NCBI GenBank assembly: GCA_002382085.1
Contig: DFZK01000015.1
Coordinates: 62,001 to 126,000, forward strand
Direction: 5' to 3'
DNA from: Sulfurospirillum sp. UBA4058
Lineage (GTDB): Bacteria > Campylobacterota > Campylobacteria > Campylobacterales > Sulfurospirillaceae
DNA length: 64,000 nucleotides
In this document: positions 8,043 to 17,655 of the stretch, piece after piece
How positions within the stretch are numbered: position 1 is the stretch's first letter
Layout of the letters: every line of letters starts with the position of its first letter
The notes under the pieces: model-generated
Told to the model about the DNA's origin: nothing
Databases searched by the model: none
Seen by the model: only the letters and a program-made list of their open reading frames with translations
Position numbers and translations under genes: made by a program

Positions 8043-10378
8043 TAGTTACACGAGAAGGATTAAACGAGTGGATCGACCTACACAACGTCGATGCCGATAA
8101 AATTTCACTCGCTTTGAACGCCATCGGTTTGGAAGTCGAAGGAATTCACAAAATACGCATTCCGGAAAGAGTGGTCGTCGGGAAAGTTTTATCGCGCGAA
8201 AAACATCCCAATGCCGATAAGCTGAACGTTTGCCAAGTCGACGTCGGCGAGAGCGTCCAACAAATCGTTTGCGGCGCAAAAAACGTCGAAGCGGGACAGT
8301 TTGTTGCGGTATCGTTGATCGGTGCGGAGTTGCCAAACGGTATTAAAATCAAAAAAGCCAAACTCCGAGACGTCGAATCGTGCGGAATGATCTGTTCGTC
8401 TACGGAATTAGGACTTCCTAAAATCAACGACGGCATTATGGTACTTGATGCCAGTATCGGCGAGCTTCATCTCGGTAAAGAACTGCGCGAATATGCGTTA
8501 TTGAACGACGATATTATCGAAATCGGACTGACGCCTAATCGCGGGGATTGCCAAAGCGTTTACGGCGTTGCACGCGATTTAAGCGTCTATTTTGACCTTG
8601 AAGTGGCAAAAATGCCGCACAAAGAAGACGAAGAGAACCAACCGGGCGTCGGACGCGTTCTTCAAATCCACGCGACCGAAGCGTTAAACGGTTCTTACAT
8701 GTACAAAGTGTTCGACAATCAAGAGATTCGCGTTCCGCTTCTGATCGAGCTTCGTTTGGGGTTTGCCCAAATTGAGGAGACCTGCTCTTTGATGAAATTT
8801 TTAGAGTACGCGACGTATGTTACGGGCGTACTTTTGAGAGCCTACAACCCTCAGTGTTTCGTGACCCACGAGAACAAAGCCAAGATCACGATCGCAAAAG
8901 ACGAGAACGGCTTGGACGCGATTTTCGGAAACAATTCCGAGCAAGTCGCCTTAACGGGCATTGCGCAAGCGGACAAGTGCAAAGCCAACGCCCTTGACGA
9001 GCGCATTATCGTCGAAGCCAATTACACGCATCCCGAAATTATCGCTTCCTTGAGTGCTAATAAAAAGCTCGGTGCGGACAAACACCTCTATCGCTCTTCC
9101 AGAGGAAGCGAGCCGCAATTGCTGTTCGGTTTGGATTATTTTATGAAAATGATTTCCAAGCAGTCCAAAATTATGCCTTACGCGGATACGCAGCAGATCG
9201 TTCACGATTTTGAAGAGAAGATCATCAATATTAACCAAAACGATTTAACGTCGATGATCGGTGAAGAGATTGCCAAAAATATCGTTATCAAAATCCTCAA
9301 AAAATTGGGATTTGGAGTACATTTTGCGTTTGAGCAAGAGGTTATTAACGTTAAAGTTCCCCAATTTCGACCGGACGTTTTAAACGTACAAGATATTTGC
9401 GAAGAGATCGTACGAATCGTGGGTATCGACAATATTACGGCGAAGCCGTACGTTACGGCGGAAAAATCGCGTATTAACCAGCCGTACCTTAATTTTAAAA
9501 AGCGTCAAGAAATTCGTTATCGCGCCGTAGCGGCGGGATTTTTCGAAACTTTGCATTTTGTCTTTGACGATAAAAGTAAACTTCAGAAATTAGGTTTACC
9601 GGTTGTAGAAGATGCCTTGGACGTCGCCAATCCGATTACCGGAGAATTAAATACCTTACGTTCGTCGCTTCTAGTGACGATGCTCGATGCTCTTTCCAAC
9701 AACGTCAAAATCGGTAAAAAACGCGTTGCTCTTTTTGAAATCGGTAGCGTTTTCGATGCCAAGCGCAACGAGAGTAAAAAAATCGCATTCGTCTTCAGCG
9801 GAGAAAACGGACTTCCCGATATTTCTAACCACGGAAAACCGAGCGAGATCGATTTTTTTGCGTTCGCCGCAAAAATACAGAACGTTTTAGGACATTTTAG
9901 CCTCTTACCGCTTCCGTCACCCAACGGTTTGTGCAGTCCGTACGAAGCCGCAAACGTTGTGATCGACGGAGTTGTCGTCGGTTATATGGCGCGTGCGAAC
10001 GTTCAAGTGGAAAAAGAGCTTGACTTAGCACGTACGTACGTGTGCGAGCTTGATTTCTCGGCATTGCCGTATACGCGAAAATGTGCCAAAGCCTATTCGA
10101 AGCTACCAAGTTCGACGCGCGATTTAAGCCTTTTGGTGGATCAATCGATGCCTTATCACGTCTTAGAAGCGTTTATTCGCTCCGTTGCGCCTCAGGCTTT
10201 AGTCAAATTTAGCGTGATTGATCGTTACGTTCACGAGAGTTTAGGCGATAAAGTCAGCTTAACGTTGAGCCTTTACTTCCAGTCGATGGAAAAGACGTTT
10301 GAAGAGAGTGAAATTGCCGGAATGATCGAAGATTTGCTTCGACGTTTGAACGAAGAATTCGGAATTACGATTCGATGA
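8039..10378 (+). CDS. pheT: Phenylalanine--tRNA ligase beta subunit
   Basis: The 779-residue beta chain carries, in order, an EMAP-type tRNA-binding domain (about residues 40-150, with EKHPNADKLNVCQVDVG), B3/B4 editing and B5 regions, a catalytic-like core and a C-terminal ferredoxin-fold anticodon-binding domain (from about YSKLPSSTRDLSLLV). It completes the PheST tetramer and edits mischarged Tyr-tRNA. The ATG overlaps pheS by 4 nt and the stop overlaps aroA by 4 nt, indicating translational coupling. Confidence 0.95.
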   Translation: MIVTREGLNEWIDLHNVDADKISLALNAIGLEVEGIHKIRIPERVVVGKVLSREKHPNADKLNVCQVDVGESVQQIVCGAKNVEAGQFVAVSLIGAELPNGIKIKKAKLRDVESCGMICSSTELGLPKINDGIMVLDASIGELHLGKELREYALLNDDIIEIGLTPNRGDCQSVYGVARDLSVYFDLEVAKMPHKEDEENQPGVGRVLQIHATEALNGSYMYKVFDNQEIRVPLLIELRLGFAQIEETCSLMKFLEYATYVTGVLLRAYNPQCFVTHENKAKITIAKDENGLDAIFGNNSEQVALTGIAQADKCKANALDERIIVEANYTHPEIIASLSANKKLGADKHLYRSSRGSEPQLLFGLDYFMKMISKQSKIMPYADTQQIVHDFEEKIININQNDLTSMIGEEIAKNIVIKILKKLGFGVHFAFEQEVINVKVPQFRPDVLNVQDICEEIVRIVGIDNITAKPYVTAEKSRINQPYLNFKKRQEIRYRAVAAGFFETLHFVFDDKSKLQKLGLPVVEDALDVANPITGELNTLRSSLLVTMLDALSNNVKIGKKRVALFEIGSVFDAKRNESKKIAFVFSGENGLPDISNHGKPSEIDFFAFAAKIQNVLGHFSLLPLPSPNGLCSPYEAANVVIDGVVVGYMARANVQVEKELDLARTYVCELDFSALPYTRKCAKAYSKLPSSTRDLSLLVDQSMPYHVLEAFIRSVAPQALVKFSVIDRYVHESLGDKVSLTLSLYFQSMEKTFEESEIAGMIEDLLRRLNEEFGITIR

Positions 10379-11664
10379 AAACCTTACATGTAAACCCTAA
10401 AAACCTTTTTGAGTTTACAACCGAGCAGATCGCCAGCGACAAGTCTATTTCGCATCGTTGCGCGATTTTTTCTTTATTAAGCGATCAAGCTTCCGTCGTG
10501 CGAAACTATTTGCGGGCGGAAGATACCTTGTGTACGCTTGCCATCGTGCAGGCTTTGGGTGCGCATGTCGAAACGGCGGAAGACGGAACGTTGACGATTA
10601 CGCCGCCCGCGCGTATCAATGAGCCTGCCCAAATTTTAGATTGCGGCAATTCCGGAACGGCCATTCGCCTTCTGATGGGCTATTTGGCGTCTCAAGAAGG
10701 CTTTTTCGTTCTTTACGGCGATCAATACTTGTGTTCGCGCCCGATGCGTCGCGTAGCGGATCCGCTTCGTTCTATCGGCGCGAAAATCGACGGTCGAAGC
10801 CATGGAAATTATGCACCGCTGGGGATTCGCGGCGAAAAACTGAAAGCCTTTCGTTACGAAAGTAAAATCGCTTCGGCTCAGGTGAAAAGCGCGCTGATTT
10901 TAGCGGCGCTTCAAAGTGAAGACGTGTGTATTTTTAGTGAGCCGGAACTCAGCCGCGACCACAGCGAACGTATGCTTCGCGGCATGGGTGCACGCATTGA
11001 AAGCGAAGGCTTACATGTCACGATTTACCCTCAAACAAAGCCCCTTAAACCGCTTAATTTACGGGTGCCTAGCGATCCTTCCAGCGGTTTCTTTTTTGCA
11101 GTTGCGGCGGCGATTAGCGAGGGATCGCGCGTTGTGTTACGCAACATGCTTTTAAATCCGACGCGCATCGAAGCCTATAAAGTTTTAGAACGTATGGGTG
11201 CTAGCGTCGAACTGATCGAAAAAGAGGATCTTTACGAAAGCGTGGGCGATATTATCGTGACCGGCAAAGCCTTACACGGCGTAGAAGTGAGCGAAAATAT
11301 CTCATGGTTGATCGACGAATTGCCCGCCCTTTCGATCGCTTTTGCCCATGCCAAAGGAAAAAGTACCGTCAAAAATGCGCAAGAGCTTCGTGTTAAAGAG
11401 AGCGATCGCATCGCAAGCGTCGTCAAAAATCTACGTTTATGCGGTATCGAAGTCGAAGAGTTTGAAGACGGTTACGAAGTGATCGGCGGTAAGATGCACA
11501 AAGCGACCATCAACAGTTTCGGCGATCATAGAATCGCTATGAGCTTTGCGATTGCGGGGACTAAAGTCGGTATGGAAATCGAAGATACCGAATGCATTAA
11601 TACCTCTTTCCCCAACTTCATCGAATTACTTTCCAACATAGGACATGTCAAAATATGCGAATAA
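10375..11664 (+). CDS. aroA: 3-phosphoshikimate 1-carboxyvinyltransferase (EPSP synthase)
   Basis: It joins PEP and shikimate-3-phosphate to form EPSP in aromatic amino acid synthesis. Recognisable motifs are DKSISHRCAIFS near the start, LDCGNSGTAIRLLMG, SRDHSERML and RVKESDRI. The length of 429 residues is normal. It is coupled to pheT (ATGA overlap) and overlaps ispH by 10 nt. A TTACATGT copy lies within the first codons (10384-10391). Confidence 0.95.
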   Translation: MKTLHVNPKNLFEFTTEQIASDKSISHRCAIFSLLSDQASVVRNYLRAEDTLCTLAIVQALGAHVETAEDGTLTITPPARINEPAQILDCGNSGTAIRLLMGYLASQEGFFVLYGDQYLCSRPMRRVADPLRSIGAKIDGRSHGNYAPLGIRGEKLKAFRYESKIASAQVKSALILAALQSEDVCIFSEPELSRDHSERMLRGMGARIESEGLHVTIYPQTKPLKPLNLRVPSDPSSGFFFAVAAAISEGSRVVLRNMLLNPTRIEAYKVLERMGASVELIEKEDLYESVGDIIVTGKALHGVEVSENISWLIDELPALSIAFAHAKGKSTVKNAQELRVKESDRIASVVKNLRLCGIEVEEFEDGYEVIGGKMHKATINSFGDHRIAMSFAIAGTKVGMEIEDTECINTSFPNFIELLSNIGHVKICE

Positions 11665-12488
11665 AACTTGCCGCAAGTTACGGGTTTTGTTTCGGTGTCA
11701 AGCGGGCGATCAAGATTGCGGAAAATACGCAAAATGCCTCAACGATCGGCCCTTTGATCCACAATAACGAAGAGATTAATCGTTTACGCGAAAATTTTAA
11801 TGTAAAAACCCTGCACGATATTTCCGAAGCACAAGGTATTGAACGCGCGATTATTCGAACGCACGGCATTCCTAAAAAAGATTTGGAAACCTTAAAACAA
11901 AGCAAGGTCGAAGTCATTAACGCGACATGCCCTTACGTGACCAAGCCGCAGGAAATTTGCGAAAAAATGAGTCAAGAAGGGTACGAAATCGTTATTTTCG
12001 GCGACGCAGATCATCCTGAAGTCAGAGGCGTAGAGAGTTATGCGATCAATGGGGCTTACGTAGTTCAAAGCGTCTCAGAATTGGAAAAAATCAAATTTAA
12101 AGGCTACAAAGTCGCCGTCGTTTCCCAAACGACACGTAAAATCAGCGAATTTTTAGACATCACCGGATACCTTCAAATGCGTTATAAAGAGGTTCGCGTC
12201 TTCAATACAATCTGTAACGCAACCTTTGAAAACCAAGACGCCGCGCGAGAATTGGCAAAAGAAGCGGACGTCGTCATCGTGATCGGCGGGAAAAATTCCT
12301 CCAACACGAAACAACTTCATAGTATCTGTAAAGAGTATTGTGCCGATAGTTTTCTCGTCGAAAGCGAAAAAGACCTCGATCCTTCGTGGTTTAACCAAAA
12401 ACAACTTTGCGGCGTCACCGCAGGCGCTTCGACGCCGGATTGGATTATCGAAAAAATAGTTGGAAAAATCAGCGAAATTAAAGTATAA
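11655..12488 (+). CDS. ispH: 4-hydroxy-3-methylbut-2-enyl diphosphate reductase
   Basis: The last enzyme of the MEP pathway reduces HMBPP to IPP and DMAPP using a [4Fe-4S] cluster. The three cluster cysteines sit in GFCFGVKRAI (near residue 13), NATCPYVTKPQ and NTICNATFENQDAA. RTHGIPKK and GGKNSSNTKQL are also typical. The 277-residue length is normal. The gene overlaps aroA by 10 nt and ends 65 bp before rpsA. Confidence 0.95.
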   Translation: MRIKLAASYGFCFGVKRAIKIAENTQNASTIGPLIHNNEEINRLRENFNVKTLHDISEAQGIERAIIRTHGIPKKDLETLKQSKVEVINATCPYVTKPQEICEKMSQEGYEIVIFGDADHPEVRGVESYAINGAYVVQSVSELEKIKFKGYKVAVVSQTTRKISEFLDITGYLQMRYKEVRVFNTICNATFENQDAARELAKEADVVIVIGGKNSSNTKQLHSICKEYCADSFLVESEKDLDPSWFNQKQLCGVTAGASTPDWIIEKIVGKISEIKV

Positions 12489-12490
12489 TA
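12485..12490 (+). promoter_or_regulatory. Probable -10 element for rpsA
   Basis: TATAAT overlaps the ispH stop codon, 64 bp upstream of the rpsA start. It would give rpsA its own promoter inside the operon. A TTACATGT copy follows at 12500-12507. Confidence 0.45.
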
Positions 12491-12553
12491 GGCAACTTTT
12501 ACATGTCGATATGTAACTATATGAGTCAAAAATCAACCAAAAAAGGGTAGCAA

Positions 12554-14230
12554 ATGGTAAATGAGGCGAACAAATCCGTTCATACTAACGCCGTAGACGA
12601 GCATGAGGAGATGGATTTTGCGGCGATGTTGGAAGAGTCTTTTAAGGATTCTGAGAAAGACGCACTGATCAATGGTGTTGTGGTGGCGATTAAAGAAGAC
12701 GTCATCTTAGTGGATGTGGGTAAGAAGTCCGAAGGTCGTCTTAACGCAGCCGAAGTAACCGATGAAAACGGTAACATAACATGCAAAGTAGGTGACGTAA
12801 TTCCCGTCGTCGTTACGGGATTCAGAAACGAAAGACCGGTTGTTTCGCACAAAAAGGCCCTTCGTAAAGATAAGATCAAGTCGTTTATCGCAGATTTCAA
12901 AGAAGAAGACGATGTCGTCGTGGACGTTAAAATCACGGGAAAAAACAAAGGCGGATTTATCGCCGAAAATAAAGAAGGCATCGAGTTTTTCCTCCCTCGT
13001 TCCCAAGCGGCGGTCAAAGACCTCAACACGCTTGTCGGAAAAAGCCTTAAAGTCAAAGTCATCAAAATCGACAACGAAACCGAATCGATTATTATTTCGC
13101 GTAAAAAATTCTTAGACGATGAACGTAAAAAACGTAAAGAGATCGTTCAAGAATTAATCGATCGCGACGAAGTCGTCGACGGAACGATTAAAAAAATCAC
13201 GACTTACGGTATGTTCGTCGATGTCGGCGGAATCGACGGTTTGGTTCATTATAGCGAAATCAGTTATAAGGGTCCCGTCAATCCCGGAACGCTTTACAAA
13301 GAAGGCGAAGTCATTCCCGTTAAAGCGATCAAATACGATAAAGATAAACGTCATCTTTCCCTCTCCGTGAAAGCGGCAATGCCCGATCCTTGGGATGAGA
13401 TCAAAGACGAGCTTGAAATCGGCGATTCGATTCAAGTCACGATCAGCAATATCGAACCATACGGCGCATTCGTCGATCTTGGAAACGATATTGAAGGCTT
13501 TTTGCACATCTCCGAAATTTCATGGGATAAAAACATCAAACATCCGCGCGATTATATCGAAGAGGGACAAGTGGTCGACGTCGAAGTGATCGAGATCGAT
13601 GCAAAAGAGAGACGTTTACGCGTTTCTTTGAAAAACGTCCTTCCGAAACCTTTTAACGAATTTATGAAAAAATTTAAAGTCGGCGATATCGTTAAAGGCG
13701 AGATTACGACGATTACCAATTTCGGTGCGTTCGTTAAAATCGGCGGAATCGAAGGTCTTTTACATAATGAAGACGCTTCTTGGGATCGTAACAACAAATG
13801 CAAAGAACTTCTCAACGTCGGCGACGTCGTAGAAGTCAAAATCGTTAAAATCGACGAAGAAAACGAAAAAGTCTCGTTAAGCAAAAAAGAGTTGGAAGAT
13901 TCTCCGATCCAACGCTATGCTAAATCGCACGAAAACGGCGATATCGTTCACGGCAAAATCCGAGATATTAAAGATTTCGGTATTTTCGTCGAGCTTGAAG
14001 AAAACGTTGATGCGTTGATTCGTAAAGAAGATTTAGGACAAGTGAGCGAAGCGGACTTAAAAGTCGGCGACGAAATTGAAGCGGCAATTACCTTTATTGA
14101 CGATAAGAAAAACCGTATTCGTCTCTCCGTTCGACGCCTTTCAAAACTCAAAGAGAGAGAAGCGTTGAAAGAGATCAATAAAGAAGAAAAAATGACGCTT
14201 GGAGATATCTTAAAAGATCAATTGAAATAA
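12554..14230 (+). CDS. rpsA: 30S ribosomal protein S1
   Basis: This 558-residue protein has six S1 RNA-binding repeats, at roughly residues 39-105, 120-185, 202-272, 290-360, 376-443 and 460-527. The last four carry classic YGMFVDVGGIDGLVHYSEIS-like cores and the first two are more divergent, as usual for the ribosome-binding repeats of S1. It brings mRNA to the 30S subunit for initiation. A strong AAAAGGGTAGC site precedes the ATG. The gene sits between ispH and a small membrane protein gene, as in C. jejuni. Confidence 0.95.
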   Translation: MVNEANKSVHTNAVDEHEEMDFAAMLEESFKDSEKDALINGVVVAIKEDVILVDVGKKSEGRLNAAEVTDENGNITCKVGDVIPVVVTGFRNERPVVSHKKALRKDKIKSFIADFKEEDDVVVDVKITGKNKGGFIAENKEGIEFFLPRSQAAVKDLNTLVGKSLKVKVIKIDNETESIIISRKKFLDDERKKRKEIVQELIDRDEVVDGTIKKITTYGMFVDVGGIDGLVHYSEISYKGPVNPGTLYKEGEVIPVKAIKYDKDKRHLSLSVKAAMPDPWDEIKDELEIGDSIQVTISNIEPYGAFVDLGNDIEGFLHISEISWDKNIKHPRDYIEEGQVVDVEVIEIDAKERRLRVSLKNVLPKPFNEFMKKFKVGDIVKGEITTITNFGAFVKIGGIEGLLHNEDASWDRNNKCKELLNVGDVVEVKIVKIDEENEKVSLSKKELEDSPIQRYAKSHENGDIVHGKIRDIKDFGIFVELEENVDALIRKEDLGQVSEADLKVGDEIEAAITFIDDKKNRIRLSVRRLSKLKEREALKEINKEEKMTLGDILKDQLK

Positions 14231-14233
14231 GCG

Positions 14234-14722
14234 ATGCAAAAACGAGTACTCGGCGGTATCTTTTTACTTCTTTTTTTAGGATTGGGAGCGTTCTTCTATA
14301 CGCTCGTCACTCCTAAAATCGACGTGAAAGAGGATGCCGCTTCGTACGAGTCCGTCAAAAAACCCGTAGTAACGCCCGAATCTACGGAACGCGTTTGGGT
14401 TAAAGAGTTGGCGCAAAAAGATGCTAGGGAGTTTGTTTATCCCGTAAACGAACTTTTTATGCAAATTGATCAATTCGGATTAAAAGACGCTAAAGGTAAA
14501 AAAGCAAAATCGTTTCGATTGGTCATCGATCGCGCGGATCGATACTCGCTTTTTTGTATTATTCAGACATTGAACTCTTTACACCTTCCTTATATGGTGA
14601 TCAAAGAGGGCAAAATCCCTACTATTTATTTGGAAGACAAGAGCGAAAAACAGTTGGAAAATGTTGTTTACGCGCTTGAAAAATACGATATTAAATCAAA
14701 AATTGTTGAGGTTTGGTTATGA
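14234..14722 (+). CDS. Membrane-anchored hypothetical protein between rpsA and serA
   Basis: This 162-residue protein begins with a single N-terminal membrane segment (about residues 5-25, GGIFLLLFLGLGAFFYTLV). The rest is polar and probably periplasmic, with no motif I recognise. The position (3 nt after rpsA, 4-nt overlap with serA) matches a hypothetical periplasmic protein at the same place in C. jejuni, so it is likely a conserved campylobacterotal gene. Function is unknown. Confidence 0.75.
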   Translation: MQKRVLGGIFLLLFLGLGAFFYTLVTPKIDVKEDAASYESVKKPVVTPESTERVWVKELAQKDAREFVYPVNELFMQIDQFGLKDAKGKKAKSFRLVIDRADRYSLFCIIQTLNSLHLPYMVIKEGKIPTIYLEDKSEKQLENVVYALEKYDIKSKIVEVWL

Positions 14723-16305
14723 AAAAGAAAAAAATTATTGTATGCGATGCTATCCATGAAAAGGGTTTCGACATCCTCTACGCCGAAAAAGATATCGATG
14801 TCGTCGATGCCGTTGCGTTACCCAAAGATGAATTGTTGAAAATTTTAGGCGATTGCGATGTTGCGATCACGCGAAGTTCTACCGACGTCGATGAAAAGTT
14901 TTTAAATGCCGCAAGCCAACTCAAAGCCGTCGTACGTGCAGGCGTAGGCGTCGATAACGTCGATCAAGAAGGCTGTAGTAGACGCGGTATTATCGCGATG
15001 AACGTTCCGACCGCTAATACGATTGCCGCCGTCGAATTGACGATGGCACATCTTTTAAGTTGCGCACGAAGTTTTACCAATGCCAATAATCACCTTAAAG
15101 TTGAGCGCGTATGGAATCGCGAAAAATGGTACGGTATAGAGTTATGCGAGAAAAAACTGGGTGTGATCGGTTTCGGTAATATCGGTAGTCGCGTAGCGAT
15201 TCGTGCTAAAGCGTTCGGGATGAACATCGTCGCTTACGATCCATACATCTCTTCCGCCAAAGTTACCGATTTGGGCATGACGTATACGACCAATTTCGAC
15301 GACATTTTAGCGTGTGATTTTATCACGATTCATACGCCGAAAAATAAAGAAACCGTCAATATGATCTCTTACGAAGAGATCGCAAAAATGAAAGACGGCG
15401 TACGTTTAGTCAATTGCGCACGCGGCGGACTCTATAACGAGCAGGCTCTTTACGATAATATTAAAAGCGGCAAGATCGCTTTTGCGGGCATCGACGTTTT
15501 CTCTAAAGAACCGGCAACCAATCATGCGTTGTTGGATTTGGAACATATTTGCGTTACACCGCATTTGGGTGCCAATACGCTTGAATCTCAAGAAAAAATC
15601 GCGATACAAGCAGCTGAAAATGCTATTAGTGCGGCACGCGGCATCAGTTATCCTAATGCGTTAAATCTTCCGATCAAAGCCGAAGATATTCCTTCCGCGT
15701 TAGAGCCTTACTTAGAACTCGTTCAAAAAATGGGATTTTTTGCGGCGCAACTCAATCGTTCGGCGATTAAAACGATTCGTTTGGAAGTCGAAGGCGATAT
15801 TGCCACATACGGCAAGTCTCTTTTAACGTTCGGCGTCGTCGGAGCACTCAAAGAGACGAATGAAACGACGGTCAATTACGTTAATGCGGAATTCGTTGCG
15901 AAAGAAAAAGGCATCGAAAGCACCTTTGAAGCCGTCGGCAATACGAGCGGTTACAAAAACAGAGTTTCATTGATTTTAACGACCGAAAAAGATTCGATTC
16001 GCATCGACGGAACGGTTTTTGGAGACGACGAACAACGCATTACCGGTATCAACGGCTTCAAATTCGATTTTAAACCGAAAGGGAAAATGATTATTTTCAA
16101 AAATCACGACGTACCCGGCGTTATTGCCGAAATTACGGCTATTTTGGCGCAAGAAAAAATCAATATCGCCGACTTTAGACTCGGACGCGGTGCTAACCAA
16201 TTTGCGATGGCTGCGATCTTGGTCGATACCGATATCGATAAAAAAATTATTGCCGAGCTGAACAATCTGACGACATGCGTGTGGGTTGAGTACGCGGTTT
16301 TATAA
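14719..16305 (+). CDS. serA: D-3-phosphoglycerate dehydrogenase
   Basis: It oxidises 3-phosphoglycerate to 3-phosphohydroxypyruvate, the first step of serine synthesis. The 528-residue protein has the D-2-hydroxyacid dehydrogenase core (GVIGFGNIGSRVAIRAKAFGM NAD-binding motif, then NCARGG), an intervening domain, and a C-terminal ACT domain (PGVIAEITAILAQEKINIADFRLGR) that likely senses serine. ATG 14719 overlaps the previous stop as ATGA; an upstream TTG (14713) is less likely. Confidence 0.94.
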   Translation: MKKKKIIVCDAIHEKGFDILYAEKDIDVVDAVALPKDELLKILGDCDVAITRSSTDVDEKFLNAASQLKAVVRAGVGVDNVDQEGCSRRGIIAMNVPTANTIAAVELTMAHLLSCARSFTNANNHLKVERVWNREKWYGIELCEKKLGVIGFGNIGSRVAIRAKAFGMNIVAYDPYISSAKVTDLGMTYTTNFDDILACDFITIHTPKNKETVNMISYEEIAKMKDGVRLVNCARGGLYNEQALYDNIKSGKIAFAGIDVFSKEPATNHALLDLEHICVTPHLGANTLESQEKIAIQAAENAISAARGISYPNALNLPIKAEDIPSALEPYLELVQKMGFFAAQLNRSAIKTIRLEVEGDIATYGKSLLTFGVVGALKETNETTVNYVNAEFVAKEKGIESTFEAVGNTSGYKNRVSLILTTEKDSIRIDGTVFGDDEQRITGINGFKFDFKPKGKMIIFKNHDVPGVIAEITAILAQEKINIADFRLGRGANQFAMAAILVDTDIDKKIIAELNNLTTCVWVEYAVL

Positions 16306-16324
16306 CACCTTAAGGGATAGAACA

Positions 16325-17485
16325 ATGGTATTACGAGAAAAATTTACGCCGATTTGCTTTTTATCCGCTTTAGGTGCCGGCGGACTTTCCGTTTCGTTTT
16401 TTATTTACTTGATGTTTATGATCCCGCACAAAGGCGTTGCGATGACGACCTTTGAATTTTTTTATCCGGCGTTGATCAAAGGCGACTGGCTCTCGTTCGT
16501 AGCGGGAGTCGCCGCTTTCGGTATCCTGTTTTTTGCGGGACTCCATTTTAAACTTCTGGTTTGGAACATCAAACAGTATCGACTCTTTAAACAAAGCGAG
16601 CGGTATCACGCGTTAATCGGCTCTAATGCGGAAGTGACCTTGATGACGCTTCCTTTGACGTTTACGATGTCTATTAACGTTTGTTTCGTTTTAGGCGCGC
16701 TTTTTGTTCCCGGTTTATGGAGTGTCGTCGAGTATCTTTTTCCCTTTGCGCTTTTAGGCTTTGCGGTATCGGGTTATTTTGCGTTGAAATTTTTTATCGA
16801 CTATTTTACGCGTCTTATCATCAAAGGCGACTTTGATTTTACGCAAAACAATAGTCTGTCACAGATGATCTCTATTTTTGCATTTGCGATGGTTGCCGTC
16901 GGTTTTGCGGCACCCGGTGCAATGAGCCATCATCTGACGATTAACGCAATCGGTATTTTTTGTTCAATTTTTTTTAGTGCGATTGCGCTTTTATTGCTTC
17001 TGATTAAAATCGTTTTCGGCTTTCAAACGATGTTTGAAAAGGGGGTCTCCGCCGAAGCAAGTCCGTCTTTGTGGATTATGATCCCGATTTTGACGCTTTT
17101 GGGGATTACGTTTGTGCGTATCAGTTTTGGACTCGATCACCATTTCGACCAAAAAATTGCCAATGCTTCGATGTTTACGTTTACGAGTTTTGTCGTATCG
17201 TTGCAAATTATTTTTGGGCTGATCGGCTATAAAGTGATGAAAAGTATCGGCTATTTTGAAACGTATATCGCGTCTAATACGCTCTCTCCGAGTAGTTTTG
17301 CACTCATTTGTCCGGGCGTTGCGTTTATGGTGTTCGGGATGTTTTTTTTGCATACCGGTTTGGTCGCCAATAGCGTCGTCGAACAAAACTCCGTAGTTTA
17401 TTTTATCGTGATGATGCCGTTCGTTTTTGTCCAAATGAAAACAATCGTCTATTTTTTCAAACTTAAAAAGAAATTTTTTTCTTAA
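16325..17485 (+). CDS. Polytopic membrane protein, TsoY/TDT-like
   Basis: The 386-residue protein is almost entirely hydrophobic, with about ten predicted membrane segments and short loops, and ends in a basic tail. The layout recalls TDT-type (tellurite resistance/dicarboxylate) transporters and the proteins called TsoY-family (seleno)proteins in Campylobacterota. I recall this name but cannot confirm it from a motif. ATG 16325 follows AAGGGATAGAACA; the frame is open upstream to 16286 without a convincing start. It lies 19 bp after serA and may be co-transcribed. Substrate unknown. Confidence 0.6.
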   Translation: MVLREKFTPICFLSALGAGGLSVSFFIYLMFMIPHKGVAMTTFEFFYPALIKGDWLSFVAGVAAFGILFFAGLHFKLLVWNIKQYRLFKQSERYHALIGSNAEVTLMTLPLTFTMSINVCFVLGALFVPGLWSVVEYLFPFALLGFAVSGYFALKFFIDYFTRLIIKGDFDFTQNNSLSQMISIFAFAMVAVGFAAPGAMSHHLTINAIGIFCSIFFSAIALLLLLIKIVFGFQTMFEKGVSAEASPSLWIMIPILTLLGITFVRISFGLDHHFDQKIANASMFTFTSFVVSLQIIFGLIGYKVMKSIGYFETYIASNTLSPSSFALICPGVAFMVFGMFFLHTGLVANSVVEQNSVVYFIVMMPFVFVQMKTIVYFFKLKKKFFS

Positions 17486-17499
17486 ACAACCTCTCTTAA

Positions 17500-17528
17500 G
17501 CGTATAGTGTGCAAGGCATACTATACGC
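17500..17528 (+). terminator. Hairpin before the efflux operon
   Basis: GCGTATAGT (17500-17508) pairs with ACTATACGC (17520-17528) across an 11-base loop, 14 bp after the preceding stop codon. It lacks a solid T run. It may end the serA transcript or act as an operator for the efflux operon. Confidence 0.45.
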
Positions 17529-17655
17529 AATTTCCTACTTGATTATTATTTGTTTCTAAAATAGTTTGCTTAATTTTTTTCGATAAATAAAGAGGCAAAT
17601 AAAATGTGATACTATCCACGCTATCGTCTACAGATCGGTTGAGGGAGAAACTTAT